A stretch of DNA of 64,000 nucleotides from Streptomyces sp. TN58 (GCF_001941845.1 NZ_CP018870.1:3814501-3878500), one strand, 5' to 3'. Numbered from the stretch's first letter, positions 17,144-26,253 are shown. Program-made: numbers and translations. The notes: generated from the sequence alone by a model not told the origin.

Positions 17144-19495
17144 GTGGGACTCACGTACAAGAAGGTCATGGCGACCAGCTACGACAAGCTCACCGCCTCC
17201 GCCAAGGCGTGGGACGACATGGCCGCCGAATTCAAGAAGGCCGAATCGGCCTACGCGAGTGCCACCCGGGGGCTCTCTTCCCAGACGAACTGGACCGGCA
17301 TAGCCCAGGGCAACGCCTCCTTGAACTTCGCGGGCACCCAGTACGAGTACGCGGCCGCCCAGGCTCAGGCGAAGGCCGTCGCGAACCTGCTGCGGGATGC
17401 CCACGGACAGTTCACGGAGCTGAAGCAGAGGCTTGAGTCGCTGGTCGCGGACGCCCGCAAGGACCATATGACGGTCGACGACGAGGGCAACGTCCGCCCC
17501 GACATGACTCAGAAGGAACGCTACGCCTACGTCCACGACCCCGACGGCCAGGCTCTGCTCGCGCAGTACAACAAGGCCGCGAACAGCTGGGCCGACCAGA
17601 TCAAGAAGTACGTCAAGGCGTTCGAGGACGCCGACGCCGGTGTGAAGATGGCCCTTGAGGCCGCCGTGAAGGACAGCAACAAGGACGCCTTCACAGGCAA
17701 GGACGCCACATTCAACGGCTTCAACGCGGGCGCCAAGAGCGACATCGAGAAATACGAGCTGGAGTACGCCAAGGACGTGGCCACCCGGCTCAACAGCGGC
17801 GAGAAGGTCTCGAACGCCGATGTCGAAGGACTCAACCGCGTTCTTCGGGACAACGGCAACACGGCCTTCAAGCACCACACGGAATTCGGCCGGGACTTCG
17901 TCTCGGTCCTGGGCGCCGAGGGGACGATCAAGCTCTCGAACACGCTCAACAACGTGGCACACTCCGGCGACTCCGGCCGCAAGGGCCTCTACGGCGACAC
18001 CAACAAGGCGCTGGCGAACACGCTGTCCAACGCGACACAGATGGTCTTCGTCGAAGGGCAGAAGAACCCCGCCTACGGCACCAAGGAGTACCAGCAGGCG
18101 TTCGAGAAGTGGTCGAAGACCCCCGACGCGAAGTTCTACAACGACTTCATGTCCGACCTGAAGAAGGCGGGCCTGGACAAGTTCGACCTCGACGTCGCGG
18201 CCGACAAGGCGCCCATGACCCGGGGTCAGGGCCAGGAGATCCGCGGCTACCAGGGACTGGTCACCCTCATGCAGCAGGGCGGCGGCTACTCGCCGCAGTT
18301 CCTCGGCGACCTCACCGACCAGATGATCGACGCCGAGAAGAAGGACAAGGACGTCTGGGACCTGTACGGCCAGTTCGAGGGCAAGAAGGACGGCTGGTTC
18401 GCCAACGACCCCGTCGACGGAACACTGGGGATCATCAGCCGCGACCCCGCGACGGCGACCGGATATCTCGACCCGGCGGCCGACGGCGACAAGAACCGCC
18501 TGGAGTACCTGCTGACGAAACGCGACTGGAACACCGTCAACACCGTGGACTACAACGTCCACGAGGTCGCCGGCACGGACAACGTCGACAAGGACGCCCG
18601 GGCCGGCCTGGGCCTCGCCCTCGAAGCCGCCACCACGGGACGTCCACCGGGATCGCCGGGCGAGGAACTCGGCCGCCACAGCGAGGCCGAGGCCCGCATC
18701 ATGCACGACACGATCAACCTGCTCGACTACGGCAGCGCCACCGGCAGGGGCGGCGACGACTCGAAGGCGAACGGCGACAACCTGCTCAAGGAGCCGGGCT
18801 ACGCGAGCATGCGCGGCTCGCTCGGGAGAGCACTGGCCTCGTACACGCCGGACATGGTGGACACGATCGTCGGCGACGGCACCATGAGCGGCCGGCCCGG
18901 TTCCGATTCTGACGGAAGCGACTCCCGGATCCAGAACAGCCGGAGCAGCATGCTCCGCATCATGCGCGGCGTCTCCGAGGACCCCGAGAACTTCTTCCTC
19001 CTGCACGAGGCCGAGCGCCGCTACACGGCACATCAGCTCACCACACAGGACCTGTCCGATCCCGAGGCCGTCAAGAACCTCGCCGCGAAGATCGGCGAGG
19101 CCAACGGCGCGTACAACGCGCTTGGCGGGGACGTGCAGTTGGGCGAGCGGGATTCCGACCTGAGTAGTGCCGCCGACCAGCGCGTCTACGGCTACCACGT
19201 CATCGGCGGTGCCGTCACCGGCATCCCGGTCGTCGGCGACATGGCCCAGCGAGTCGTCGACGGTTACTGGAACGAGTGGCTCAAGGGCGTCACCGCAGAA
19301 CAGGGCCTGTTGGCCCGGGACCGCATCAGCTCCGGCAACGACGCCGCCCGGGACGACCTCAACCAGATCTTCGCCAGCTGGGGCACGCAGACGCGGCAGT
19401 CGGACGCCCTGATCGAAGCTGCCCAGCGAGAAGCACTCCAGAGCTACACGAGCGGGCGCGAGAGCGCCTACGACGCACTGCGGGAACGGAAGTAG
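17144..19495 (+). CDS. Large WXG100-like protein (possible type VII-associated), cassette gene 2
   Basis: A 783-aa protein. Residues about 9-110 form a WXG100-like helical hairpin with the turn motif NWTGIAQ near residue 50 and heptad-like Ala-rich helices. The remaining about 670 residues are highly charged and mostly helical, lacking a signal peptide, membrane segment or recognised catalytic motif. It starts at GTG 17144; ATG 17168 (MATSYDKLT) also has a fair ribosome site. A conserved segment WNEWLKGVTAEQGLLARDR lies near the C-terminus. Homologous actinobacterial proteins are usually listed as hypothetical. It could be a secreted effector, a polymorphic-toxin relative or a structural protein; I cannot decide. 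Confidence 0.65.
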   Translation: MGLTYKKVMATSYDKLTASAKAWDDMAAEFKKAESAYASATRGLSSQTNWTGIAQGNASLNFAGTQYEYAAAQAQAKAVANLLRDAHGQFTELKQRLESLVADARKDHMTVDDEGNVRPDMTQKERYAYVHDPDGQALLAQYNKAANSWADQIKKYVKAFEDADAGVKMALEAAVKDSNKDAFTGKDATFNGFNAGAKSDIEKYELEYAKDVATRLNSGEKVSNADVEGLNRVLRDNGNTAFKHHTEFGRDFVSVLGAEGTIKLSNTLNNVAHSGDSGRKGLYGDTNKALANTLSNATQMVFVEGQKNPAYGTKEYQQAFEKWSKTPDAKFYNDFMSDLKKAGLDKFDLDVAADKAPMTRGQGQEIRGYQGLVTLMQQGGGYSPQFLGDLTDQMIDAEKKDKDVWDLYGQFEGKKDGWFANDPVDGTLGIISRDPATATGYLDPAADGDKNRLEYLLTKRDWNTVNTVDYNVHEVAGTDNVDKDARAGLGLALEAATTGRPPGSPGEELGRHSEAEARIMHDTINLLDYGSATGRGGDDSKANGDNLLKEPGYASMRGSLGRALASYTPDMVDTIVGDGTMSGRPGSDSDGSDSRIQNSRSSMLRIMRGVSEDPENFFLLHEAERRYTAHQLTTQDLSDPEAVKNLAAKIGEANGAYNALGGDVQLGERDSDLSSAADQRVYGYHVIGGAVTGIPVVGDMAQRVVDGYWNEWLKGVTAEQGLLARDRISSGNDAARDDLNQIFASWGTQTRQSDALIEAAQREALQSYTSGRESAYDALRERK

Positions 19496-19498
19496 TCC

Positions 19499-20551
19499 AT
19501 GGCCATACGCACACGAGGTACCCGCCCCGGGCAGGCGGTCGCCGTACTGGCTGCGGCGGTCGCCCTGGCCGGCTGCGCCGGGCTGCTCACCTGGTGGAAC
19601 ACCGATGCCCTGGGTCCGGACCGCTTCTGCGCCGGCGCCCTCACCTCGTCCGAGGCGGGCTCCGTGCTCTCCGGCCCCGGCCGGATCGTCCAGCAGAACC
19701 TGCAGGACTGGTCGGACCCGTACTACGCGTTCTCGTGCAAGGTACAGCGCACGAACAAGTTCCTGAGCGACGACCAGCCCAGTCTGGAAGCCGAGCTGTC
19801 CTTCGACGGCGCAGACTTCGCCTGGGCCGGCTCCGCGCTGTGGAAGGACGCCTCCGCCTTCTCCTACTTCGTCGGTGGGGCGACCGGTGCGGCCTCCGAG
19901 ACGCAGGCATGGGTCCTGCTTCCGGTCGGCTGCCCCGGCGCGGTGCGGCCCAACTCCAAGGAATCCGAGGTCCCGGTCCTCAAGGTGAACCTCACACAGG
20001 GCCGCACCACGCCCGAGGCGCTCGCCCGTGTGGCGATGTCCGGGGCCCGGCACGTGGCCGACGGCCTGGGCTGCAAGGACACGGGCGCCTTGAAGGACCC
20101 CGCCCGCCTGCAGGGGCCGGCCGGTGCGCCGAAGCCCACCGACCCGGCCAACGCATGCGGCATTCCGGGGTTCCGGCTGCCGGAAGCGGCTCTGGTCCAG
20201 GGCAAGGCGGAGCAGGGCACGGAGCGCGTCACCGGCAAGGAGTCCCGAACCCGGGTGTGCAGTCTCGACCTGAAGGGGCCCACAGCACCGCGGATCGACT
20301 TCGCGGTCAGCGACGACCCCGTGGTGACTCAGGGGGTACGCCAGGACAAGGCTGCCACCCGCGAGCGCAGCCGGACCGTCATCACCTGCAAAGACGGCGA
20401 CCTGTACCTGGGAATGAGCCGCAACGACGCCTACAGGGACCTGCTCCTCGACGAGGGAATGGACAGGGCGTCGCAGGCCCGCACGGCACTGTTCGAAGCG
20501 TTCGCCAACGCCGTGACCACGGAGCGCGGCTGCGGGACGCCGAAGAGCTGA
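19499..20551 (+). CDS. Putative lipoprotein, cassette gene 3
   Basis: A 350-aa protein from ATG 19499, only 3 bp after the stop of the large WXG100-like gene, so the two must share a transcript. The N-terminus has a twin-Arg/basic stretch, a hydrophobic core and lipobox ALAGC (lipid Cys near residue 26). The mature part carries several spaced cysteines (FCAGAL, FSCKV, VGCPG, GLGCKD, NACGIPG, RVCSLD, ITCKDG, ERGCGT), which suggests disulfide-rich duplicated extracellular domains. Function unknown. Its position ties it to the WXG100-like pair. Confidence 0.75.
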   Translation: MAIRTRGTRPGQAVAVLAAAVALAGCAGLLTWWNTDALGPDRFCAGALTSSEAGSVLSGPGRIVQQNLQDWSDPYYAFSCKVQRTNKFLSDDQPSLEAELSFDGADFAWAGSALWKDASAFSYFVGGATGAASETQAWVLLPVGCPGAVRPNSKESEVPVLKVNLTQGRTTPEALARVAMSGARHVADGLGCKDTGALKDPARLQGPAGAPKPTDPANACGIPGFRLPEAALVQGKAEQGTERVTGKESRTRVCSLDLKGPTAPRIDFAVSDDPVVTQGVRQDKAATRERSRTVITCKDGDLYLGMSRNDAYRDLLLDEGMDRASQARTALFEAFANAVTTERGCGTPKS

Positions 20552-20677
20552 TGATCGACACGCGGCCTGGCCGGCTTCCCGCTGTCTCCGTCTGCGCTCT
20601 CCAAAGGGGCGGTTCCGTGCCGGTCCGCGACGTGTGATCGACTGCCGCCCGTCCACCGTTGCCCATGAGAGGGATAC

Positions 20678-21067
20678 ATGACCGCCGACGCGCAGCGCCC
20701 TGACTCGCCCGACACCGCGACCGCCGTACCGGAGCGCTCCGAGGAGCAGCGGCAGGCAGGCCGTATGGAGGGGTGGTCGATCGCGTGGATGCTCCTGGCC
20801 CTGGTGATCTGGGGCTGGTTCGGCTTCCTGATGCTCGCCGACTACGGACCCGAGTACGGGGGCAGGCCCGAGTGCCGGGGCCCGCTGGTCGGCCCGCTCT
20901 CCGAGGACAGGGCGTGCCGCGACGCGCTGCGCGAGTGGCCCGCCCTGCTCGGCATCCTCGCGCTGGCGGTCCTCGCGACCGTCGTCGCGGCGGCGACGAC
21001 GGTGTACGCCAAGGTCCTCACCCGCCTGTCAGGCCGCGAGTGGCCCGGCGCGCGGCCGCAGGACTGA
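20678..21067 (+). CDS. Two-helix membrane protein, cassette gene 4
   Basis: A 129-aa protein from ATG 20678 with gagaggg at a good distance. Two membrane helices at about residues 33-53 and 86-108 flank a short extracytoplasmic loop with two cysteines (PECRGP, RACRDA) likely to form a disulfide. It lies 126 bp after the lipoprotein gene on the same strand and probably belongs to the same locus. No known family recognised. Confidence 0.68.
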   Translation: MTADAQRPDSPDTATAVPERSEEQRQAGRMEGWSIAWMLLALVIWGWFGFLMLADYGPEYGGRPECRGPLVGPLSEDRACRDALREWPALLGILALAVLATVVAAATTVYAKVLTRLSGREWPGARPQD

Positions 21068-21098
21068 GTCCGCGGCCGCGCCCGGGACCGTCAGCCGG

Positions 21099-21479
21099 TC
21101 ACGGCCCGACGATGCGCAGCGAGTTGTAGGGCGTGAGGTCCACGTCGCGGTACGACCACGGCGCGATGGTGATGTCGCAGTTGGTGCCGTTGGCGTTGCG
21201 GCAGAGGTGGACGTACCAGCCGGGCGTCTGGTTGTTGAACACGCGCTTCACCCCGTACTGGTTGTAGAAGGGGTGGTTGCCCCGCGTGAAGTACTCCGCG
21301 GGCCAGCCGTTCCAGTTCGCACCCCCGTAGATGCACCCGGCGCCGTAGGAGCAGTTCGCGTAGGTGTCGCCCGCGGCCGCCGCGCCGGCCGGTGACGCCG
21401 TCAGGACCCCCGTGCCCAGCGCCATCACCCCCGTGGCCACGACCGCCGCGAGCTTCGTGCGTAAGGACGTACGTGACAT
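21099..21479 (-). CDS. Small secreted protein, peptidase inhibitor I36-like
   Basis: A 126-aa protein with a Sec signal (MSRTSLRTKLAAVVATGVMALG, cleavage near ASPAGAAAA). The mature part of about 90 residues has CSYGAGCIYGG, NNQTPGWYVHLCRN, NGTNC and DVDLTPYNSLRI. This pattern of short beta strands and paired cysteines is like the I36 peptidase-inhibitor / beta-gamma-crystallin proteins secreted by Streptomyces. Inhibitor activity is inference. It is read toward the cassette's last gene and is separated from it by only 31 bp. Confidence 0.7.
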   Translation of the reverse strand: MSRTSLRTKLAAVVATGVMALGTGVLTASPAGAAAAGDTYANCSYGAGCIYGGANWNGWPAEYFTRGNHPFYNQYGVKRVFNNQTPGWYVHLCRNANGTNCDITIAPWSYRDVDLTPYNSLRIVGP

Positions 21480-21575
21480 CGCACTCTCCCCTTCGATAGG
21501 AGCGGGTTCTCCCGCACCACCGATACTGCGGATCCCGCGGGCCGGCCGCGATGCTTTCGGGCGTCGCCGAAAGCT

Positions 21576-22535
21576 TCACCCTCCGCTGTGCAGGAGGTCC
21601 GCGCCGAGGCCCGTCACCGAGTGCAGGACCGCCTTGCCGTCGCGCTCGGTGGTGATCAGGCCCGCCGCGCGCAGGGTGCGGGTGTGCTCCGAGACCGAGG
21701 GGAGGCTGATGTCGAGGTCCCGGGCCAGCTCGCTGGTCGTGCGCCGCTGCACCAGCCGCTGGAGCACCGCCGCCCGGGTCCGGCCCAGCAGCGCGTCCAG
21801 CGCGCCGTCGGCCCAGCCGGGGGAGGTCAGCGGCAGCGGGGTCATCGCCGGGTAGAGCAGGACGTGCGGGCCGTCGGGGTGCTCGGCTACCAGCGGGCGG
21901 CCCGTCCAGAACGGCGAGGGCATCAGGATCAGGCCGCGCCCGCCGAGGCGGACCTCGTAGTGCGGCGGCCGGGCCACCTCGAAGACGGTCCCCGACCAGC
22001 CGGCCGCGGGGTGCGTGCCGGCCAGGCACGCCCTGATGCCGTGGGTGGCCAGCAGCCGGGTGCGCCAGGCGACGTCCGCCTGGAAGGACTGCCGGATCCG
22101 GGACCAGTACGGGGCCACCACGCTGTCGTGGGCCGCGGTGAGCGCGCCGCCGAGCTGGTTCCACGCCTCGCGGTCGCGGCCCCACAGCGCGCGCAGCCAG
22201 GAATCGGGCCCGGGCGCCCTGGCGACGGCGCGGGCGAGCTGTTCGCCGGTCAGCAGCGGCGCGGCATCCCGAACGGCGGCCAGGCCCTCCTCCAGGGTCC
22301 GGGCGTACGGCTCGACGAACTGCGGGTTGTCACCGTCCGGGCGCAGCAGGTCCAGCAGGGGACGCACCTGTGGGGGGAGCTCCTGGCCGACGCCTGCCCG
22401 CCAGCGGCCGAAGACGGCCGCCTCGTCGGTGCGCTGCCAGGCCACCAGTGCCATCGCCAGCTCCACCATGGGGAGCGGCGCGTCGGCGAAGGTGACGTTG
22501 AACAGGTCCTCGGCCGTGAAGTGCACTCTCAGCAT
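21576..22535 (-). CDS. ArsR/SmtB-type winged-helix regulator with DUF5937-like N-terminal region
   Basis: A 319-aa protein from ATG 22535 (MLRVHFTAEDLFNVTFAD). The first about 230 residues are a conserved actinobacterial region of unknown function. The last about 80 residues form a winged helix: LGRTRAAVLQRLVQRRTTSELARDLDISLPSVSEHTRTLRAAGLI, split by motif, then TERDGKAVLHSVT. No metal-binding ELCVCDL motif is visible, so it is not a classic metal sensor. It may control the upstream-facing secreted protein gene, but there is no direct evidence. Confidence 0.8.
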   Translation of the reverse strand: MLRVHFTAEDLFNVTFADAPLPMVELAMALVAWQRTDEAAVFGRWRAGVGQELPPQVRPLLDLLRPDGDNPQFVEPYARTLEEGLAAVRDAAPLLTGEQLARAVARAPGPDSWLRALWGRDREAWNQLGGALTAAHDSVVAPYWSRIRQSFQADVAWRTRLLATHGIRACLAGTHPAAGWSGTVFEVARPPHYEVRLGGRGLILMPSPFWTGRPLVAEHPDGPHVLLYPAMTPLPLTSPGWADGALDALLGRTRAAVLQRLVQRRTTSELARDLDISLPSVSEHTRTLRAAGLITTERDGKAVLHSVTGLGADLLHSGG

Positions 22536-22570
22536 CGCGCCCCCCGGTGCCACGCCGTACGGCGTTGGGA

Positions 22571-23029
22571 TCAGCCGTACATGCGGCGCATGGCGAAGTC
22601 GACCATCTGCTCGACGGCCTTCGCGTCGAAGACCATGCGGTGGTCGCCCTCCATGTCGAGGACGAAGCCGTAGCCGGTCGGCAGCAGGTCGATCACCTCG
22701 GCGCCGGTGATCACGAAGTACTTGGACTCCTTGCCGGCGTAGCGGCGCAGCTCCTTGAGCGTGGTGAACATGGGGATGACCGGCTGCTGCGTGTTGTGCA
22801 GCGCCAGGAACCCGGGGGTGTCGCCGCGGGGGCAGTACACCTTCGAGGTCGCGAAGACCTGCTGGAAGTCCTCGGCGGACATGGACCCCGTGGTGAAGGC
22901 CCGTACGGCGTCCGCGAGGGAGGGCGGGGACGGCTCGGGGTACAGCGGCGGTGCCTGCCCGTAGCCCTGCTGGGGCTGCTGAGGGGCGTACTGCTGCTGG
23001 GCGCCCGGATTCTGGTCGTAGCCGTACAT
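22571..23029 (-). CDS. SseB-like domain protein
   Basis: A 152-aa protein. ATG 23029 is preceded by agggtggg; a GTG at 23038 is also in frame. The first about 40 residues are Gln/Tyr/Pro-rich and disordered. The rest is an SseB fold with SKVYCPRGDTPGFLALHN, QQPVIPMFTTLKELRRY, EVIDLLPTGYGFVLDM and the C-terminal helix. SseB-like domains occur in type III/VII-linked and housekeeping proteins; their role in Streptomyces is unknown. A perfect TACC-GGCC-GGTA palindrome (23060-23071) lies 30 bp upstream. Confidence 0.78.
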   Translation of the reverse strand: MYGYDQNPGAQQQYAPQQPQQGYGQAPPLYPEPSPPSLADAVRAFTTGSMSAEDFQQVFATSKVYCPRGDTPGFLALHNTQQPVIPMFTTLKELRRYAGKESKYFVITGAEVIDLLPTGYGFVLDMEGDHRMVFDAKAVEQMVDFAMRRMYG

Positions 23030-23099
23030 GCGGCCCACCCTACCGAGCGGCCGCGCACATACCGGCCGGTACCGGCCAGTCCCCTCCCGGGGGGTGCGG

Positions 23100-23168
23100 T
23101 CAGGAGGCCCTGAGGGCCGCTACGAAGGACCCCCAGGCCGCGGCGCCGATCATGAGCAACCCTGCGGG
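23100..23168 (-). pseudogene. Remnant of a DUF397 gene (3' end only)
   Basis: On the minus strand the frame reads [19 protein letters not shown] then RAS and a TGA at 23100-23102. This is the typical C-terminus of DUF397 proteins, which sit beside XRE regulators in Streptomyces whiJ/abaA-type modules. The same frame has a stop (TGA) a few codons upstream, and no N-terminal part exists, so it is a fragment. Codon use is still strongly GC3-biased, suggesting fairly recent decay. Confidence 0.5.
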
Positions 23169-23187
23169 TCAGAGGAAGGGCAGCCGT

Positions 23188-23400
23188 ACGCGGGTCGAGC
23201 TCACCGATCCCGACCCGCACCCGTGGCCCGTACCGCGGCCGGCGGGCGAGGGCGACGAAGCGGGGCGCGCCCTCGCCCTGCTCGACGCGCCGGCGCTGCG
23301 CCGAGGCGTCACGCAGGGGCGCGGCACCAGGCCGGTGTGGTGCGAGCTTGACCCTGGTCACAGTCGTCACGGAAGGGTTGCCGTTATTACCGGCGGGTAG
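23188..23400 (+). pseudogene. Remnant of an RsbW-like ATP-binding protein (3' end only)
   Basis: The plus-strand frame reads [30 protein letters not shown] and [19 protein letters not shown]. This is the final third of HATPase_c_2 proteins (usually GRGLLLV...WGV...GKTVWCEL). The N and G1 boxes are missing, and GRG has become GRA. It points away from the DUF397 remnant at 23100-23168, exactly as the ATPase gene is placed divergently in whiJ/abaA-type modules. An ATG at 23152 keeps an 82-aa frame open, so a small peptide could still be made. Confidence 0.5.
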
Positions 23401-23423
23401 CATCATGTTGTTACCGATTGGTA
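23388..23423. promoter_or_regulatory. Twin TACC-N4-GGTA palindromes upstream of acyl-CoA dehydrogenase
   Basis: Two copies of the same dyad, TACC-GGCG-GGTA (23388-23399) and TACC-GATT-GGTA (23412-23423), centred 24 bp apart, in an A/T-rich promoter region 45-80 bp upstream of the acyl-CoA dehydrogenase ATG. Paired dyads two helical turns apart are typical of TetR-type operators. The binding protein is unknown. Confidence 0.55.
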
Positions 23424-23467
23424 TGTACGAGGAACCTGTCTCCCCGAGCCTTAACGGAGCCGTAGCC

Positions 23468-25294
23468 ATGGGGCACTACAAGTCGAATCTCCGCGACATC
23501 GAGTTCAACCTCTTCGAGGTGCTCGGCCGCGACCAGCACTACGGCACCGGTCCGTTCGAGGAGATGGACACCGAGACCGCCAAGAGCGTCCTGTCCGAGA
23601 TAGCCCGCCTCGCCGAGAACGAGCTGGCCGAGTCCTTCGCGGACGCCGACCGCAACCCGCCCGTCTTCGACCCGGAGACGAACACGGCGCCGGTCCCGGC
23701 CTCGTTCAAGAAGAGCTACAAGGCCTTCATGGACTCCGAGTACTGGCGTCTGGGCATCCCGGAGGAGATCGGCGGCACCGTCTCCCCGCGCTCCCTCGTC
23801 TGGGCCTACGCGGAGCTGCTGCTCGGCTCGAACCCGGCCGTGTGGATGTACTCCTCCGGCCCGGCCTTCGCCGGCGTCCTCCACGAGGAGGGCAACGAGG
23901 CGCAGAAGAAGATCGCGCAGATCGCCGTCGAGAAGCGCTGGGGCTCCACCATGGTCCTCACCGAGCCGGACGCCGGCTCGGACGTGGGCGCCGGCCGCAC
24001 CAAGGCCATCCAGCAGGAGGACGGCTCCTGGCACATCGAGGGCGTGAAGCGCTTCATCACCTCCGGTGAGCACGACATGGAGGAGAACATCCTCCACTAC
24101 GTCCTCGCCCGCCCCGAGGGCCACGGCCCGGGCACCAAGGGCCTGTCCCTCTTCCTCGTCCCGAAGTTCCACTTCGACTGGGAGACCGGCGAGCTGGGCG
24201 AGCGCAACGGCGTCTACGCCACGAACGTCGAGCACAAGATGGGCCTCAAGGCCTCCAACACCTGCGAGATGACCTTCGGCGACCAGCACCCCGCCAAGGG
24301 CTGGCTGATCGGCGACAAGCACGACGGCATCCGCCAGATGTTCATGATCATCGAGTTCGCGCGCATGATGGTCGGCACGAAGGCCATCGCCACCCTCTCC
24401 ACCGGCTACCTCAACGCGCTGGAGTACGCCAAGGAGCGCGTGCAGGGCCCGGACCTGGCCAACTTCATGGACAAGACCGCGCCCAAGGTCACCATCACGC
24501 ACCACCCCGACGTGCGCCGCTCCCTGATGACGCAGAAGGCGTACGCCGAGGGCATGCGCGCCCTCGTCCTCTACACCGCGACCGTCCAGGACGAGATCCA
24601 GGTCAAGCAGGCCGCCGGCGAGGACGCCTCCTCCCTCATCGGCCTGAACGACCTGCTCCTGCCGATCGTGAAGGGCTACGGCTCGGAGAAGTCCTACGAG
24701 CAGCTCGCGCAGTCCCTGCAGACCTTCGGCGGCTCCGGCTACCTGCAGGAGTACCCGATCGAGCAGTACATCCGCGACGCCAAGATCGACACCCTCTACG
24801 AGGGCACCACGGCCATCCAGGGCCAGGACTTCTTCTTCCGGAAGATCGTCCGCGACCAGGGCGCCTCGCTGAACATCCTCTCCGAGACGATCAAGAAGTT
24901 CCTGGCCGAGGCCGTCGGCGGCGAGGAGCTGGCCGGCGCCCGCGACGCGCTCGCCAAGGCAGCCGTGGACCTGGAGGCCATCGTCGGCCAGATGATCGTC
25001 GACCTCACCGCCACCGGCGAGGACGTCAAGAACATCTACAAGGTCGGCCAGAACACCACCCGCCTGCTGATGGCCTCCGGCGACGTCGTCGTCGGATACC
25101 TCCTGCTCAAGGGTGCCGCCGTGGCCGCCGAGAAGCTGGCGACGGCCTCCGCGAAGGACGTCCCCTTCTACACCGGCAAGATCGCCGCCGCGAAGTTCTT
25201 CGCCGCCGAGGTCCTCCCGGGCGTCTCGGTCCAGCGCCAGCTGGCCGAGGCCGTCGACAACTCCATCATGGAGCTCGACGAGGCCGCCTTCTAA
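23468..25294 (+). CDS. Acyl-CoA dehydrogenase (FadE5-like)
   Basis: A 608-aa flavoprotein that introduces the first double bond in fatty acyl-CoA beta-oxidation. ATG 23468 ([13 protein letters not shown]) follows ggag. Family segments: [33 protein letters not shown], the FAD/substrate region [23 protein letters not shown] split by motif, [21 protein letters not shown] and [13 protein letters not shown]. The catalytic glutamate should be the Glu in LYEGTT. The C-terminal extension of about 140 residues is typical of the long ACAD group. It is a single-gene unit closed by a terminator; twin palindromes upstream imply ligand-responsive repression. Confidence 0.95.
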   Translation: MGHYKSNLRDIEFNLFEVLGRDQHYGTGPFEEMDTETAKSVLSEIARLAENELAESFADADRNPPVFDPETNTAPVPASFKKSYKAFMDSEYWRLGIPEEIGGTVSPRSLVWAYAELLLGSNPAVWMYSSGPAFAGVLHEEGNEAQKKIAQIAVEKRWGSTMVLTEPDAGSDVGAGRTKAIQQEDGSWHIEGVKRFITSGEHDMEENILHYVLARPEGHGPGTKGLSLFLVPKFHFDWETGELGERNGVYATNVEHKMGLKASNTCEMTFGDQHPAKGWLIGDKHDGIRQMFMIIEFARMMVGTKAIATLSTGYLNALEYAKERVQGPDLANFMDKTAPKVTITHHPDVRRSLMTQKAYAEGMRALVLYTATVQDEIQVKQAAGEDASSLIGLNDLLLPIVKGYGSEKSYEQLAQSLQTFGGSGYLQEYPIEQYIRDAKIDTLYEGTTAIQGQDFFFRKIVRDQGASLNILSETIKKFLAEAVGGEELAGARDALAKAAVDLEAIVGQMIVDLTATGEDVKNIYKVGQNTTRLLMASGDVVVGYLLLKGAAVAAEKLATASAKDVPFYTGKIAAAKFFAAEVLPGVSVQRQLAEAVDNSIMELDEAAF

Positions 25295-25335
25295 GGACGC
25301 GCCACCCGCGCAGCACTCCTGCGCCGCAACCGCAC

Positions 25336-25370
25336 AGCGGCCGGGTCCCCCGCACAGGGACCCGGCCGCT
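25336..25370. terminator. Stem-loop terminator after acyl-CoA dehydrogenase
   Basis: Perfect 14-bp arms agcggccgggtccc and gggacccggccgct with a 7-nt loop, 41 bp after the stop codon. Confidence 0.85.
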
Positions 25371-25448
25371 GCCGCGTACCCGGACCCCTTCCAGGGCCCT
25401 GTACTGCGGCTTTCCCCGATGTCAGTCGTTCATGGGACGCTCGTAGGC

Positions 25449-26177
25449 ATGAGTCCACAGGATCAGCACGGCAGCAGGGGGTACTCCGTCCCCACCGGGC
25501 GGCCGTACGCCCTCAAGGAGCTGCAGGCGAGCCTGGGCAGCCTCGGCGACCACCTGCGCGAGCTGTACGACGGCGCCCACCCCGCCGAGTACGACACCAT
25601 CGCCGACGCGCTGTACGTGGCCTTCCAGACGGCCGCCGGACTGGCCCCCGCCAAGAGCTACACCGGCTGCCCCGAGCACCCCAACGGCGCCCTCGACCCC
25701 GAGGCCCCCGAAGGCTGGGGCCGCTGCCTCATCTGCAACGACCGCCGCCGCCTCGGACAGCGCCACCGCGGCGGCCCCGGCCCCGCCCCCGCCGGCGAGC
25801 AGCGCCGCCTGGGCTACCCCGTACCGGACCCCCCGTACACCCTCCACGCGCTGCGCGCCTACCTGCGCACCGTCGAGGACCAGCGGTTCCACCTGGGACT
25901 GTCCTCCCCCGCCGAGGACTTCGTCCGCATCGCCGACGACCTCCACCGCGCCTTCATCGTGGCCCGCGAACTGTCCCGCCCGCGCAACGCCTCGGGCTGC
26001 TCCGAGCACCCCGGCGCCCCCATCGACCCGGACGCACCCCCCGGCGAGGCCTGTATCTTCTGCGCCGGACGCCGACGACGTGCGCAGCGCTCCCCGCAGA
26101 CCCCGGAGATGCTGCCGCGCATCCGCCGGGGCGAGCGCCGGCAGCTCCAGCGCAGGTTCGACCGGCCGCCGGGCTGA
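25449..26177 (+). CDS. Hypothetical protein with duplicated C-x2-H/C-x2-C zinc-knuckle modules
   Basis: A 242-aa soluble protein from ATG 25449. It is an internal tandem duplication: each half has a helical segment (LKELQASLGSLGDHLRELYDG; HALRAYLRTVEDQRFHLGL) followed by a Cys/His module (GCPEHPNGALDPEAPEGWG then CLICNDRRR; GCSEHPGAPIDPDAPPGEA then CIFCAGRRR). Each module has C-x2-H and C-x2-C about 25 residues apart, consistent with one zinc ion each. No catalytic motif. The basic C-terminus (RRGERRQLQRR) may bind nucleic acid. I do not recognise a named family. Confidence 0.7.
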   Translation: MSPQDQHGSRGYSVPTGRPYALKELQASLGSLGDHLRELYDGAHPAEYDTIADALYVAFQTAAGLAPAKSYTGCPEHPNGALDPEAPEGWGRCLICNDRRRLGQRHRGGPGPAPAGEQRRLGYPVPDPPYTLHALRAYLRTVEDQRFHLGLSSPAEDFVRIADDLHRAFIVARELSRPRNASGCSEHPGAPIDPDAPPGEACIFCAGRRRRAQRSPQTPEMLPRIRRGERRQLQRRFDRPPG

Positions 26178-26253
26178 GCCGCCCGCGCAACGCGCCGGTC
26201 CGGCCATGGCGAACACCGACCCGCCCCTCGTTAAGGTGAACCACTCGGCTTCC

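Noticed and set aside
16517..20656. A 1379-codon open frame on the minus strand across the WXG100-like cassette
   Set aside because: It is a by-product of the high third-position GC of the plus-strand genes; the plus frames have starts, ribosome sites, a lipobox and tight spacing.
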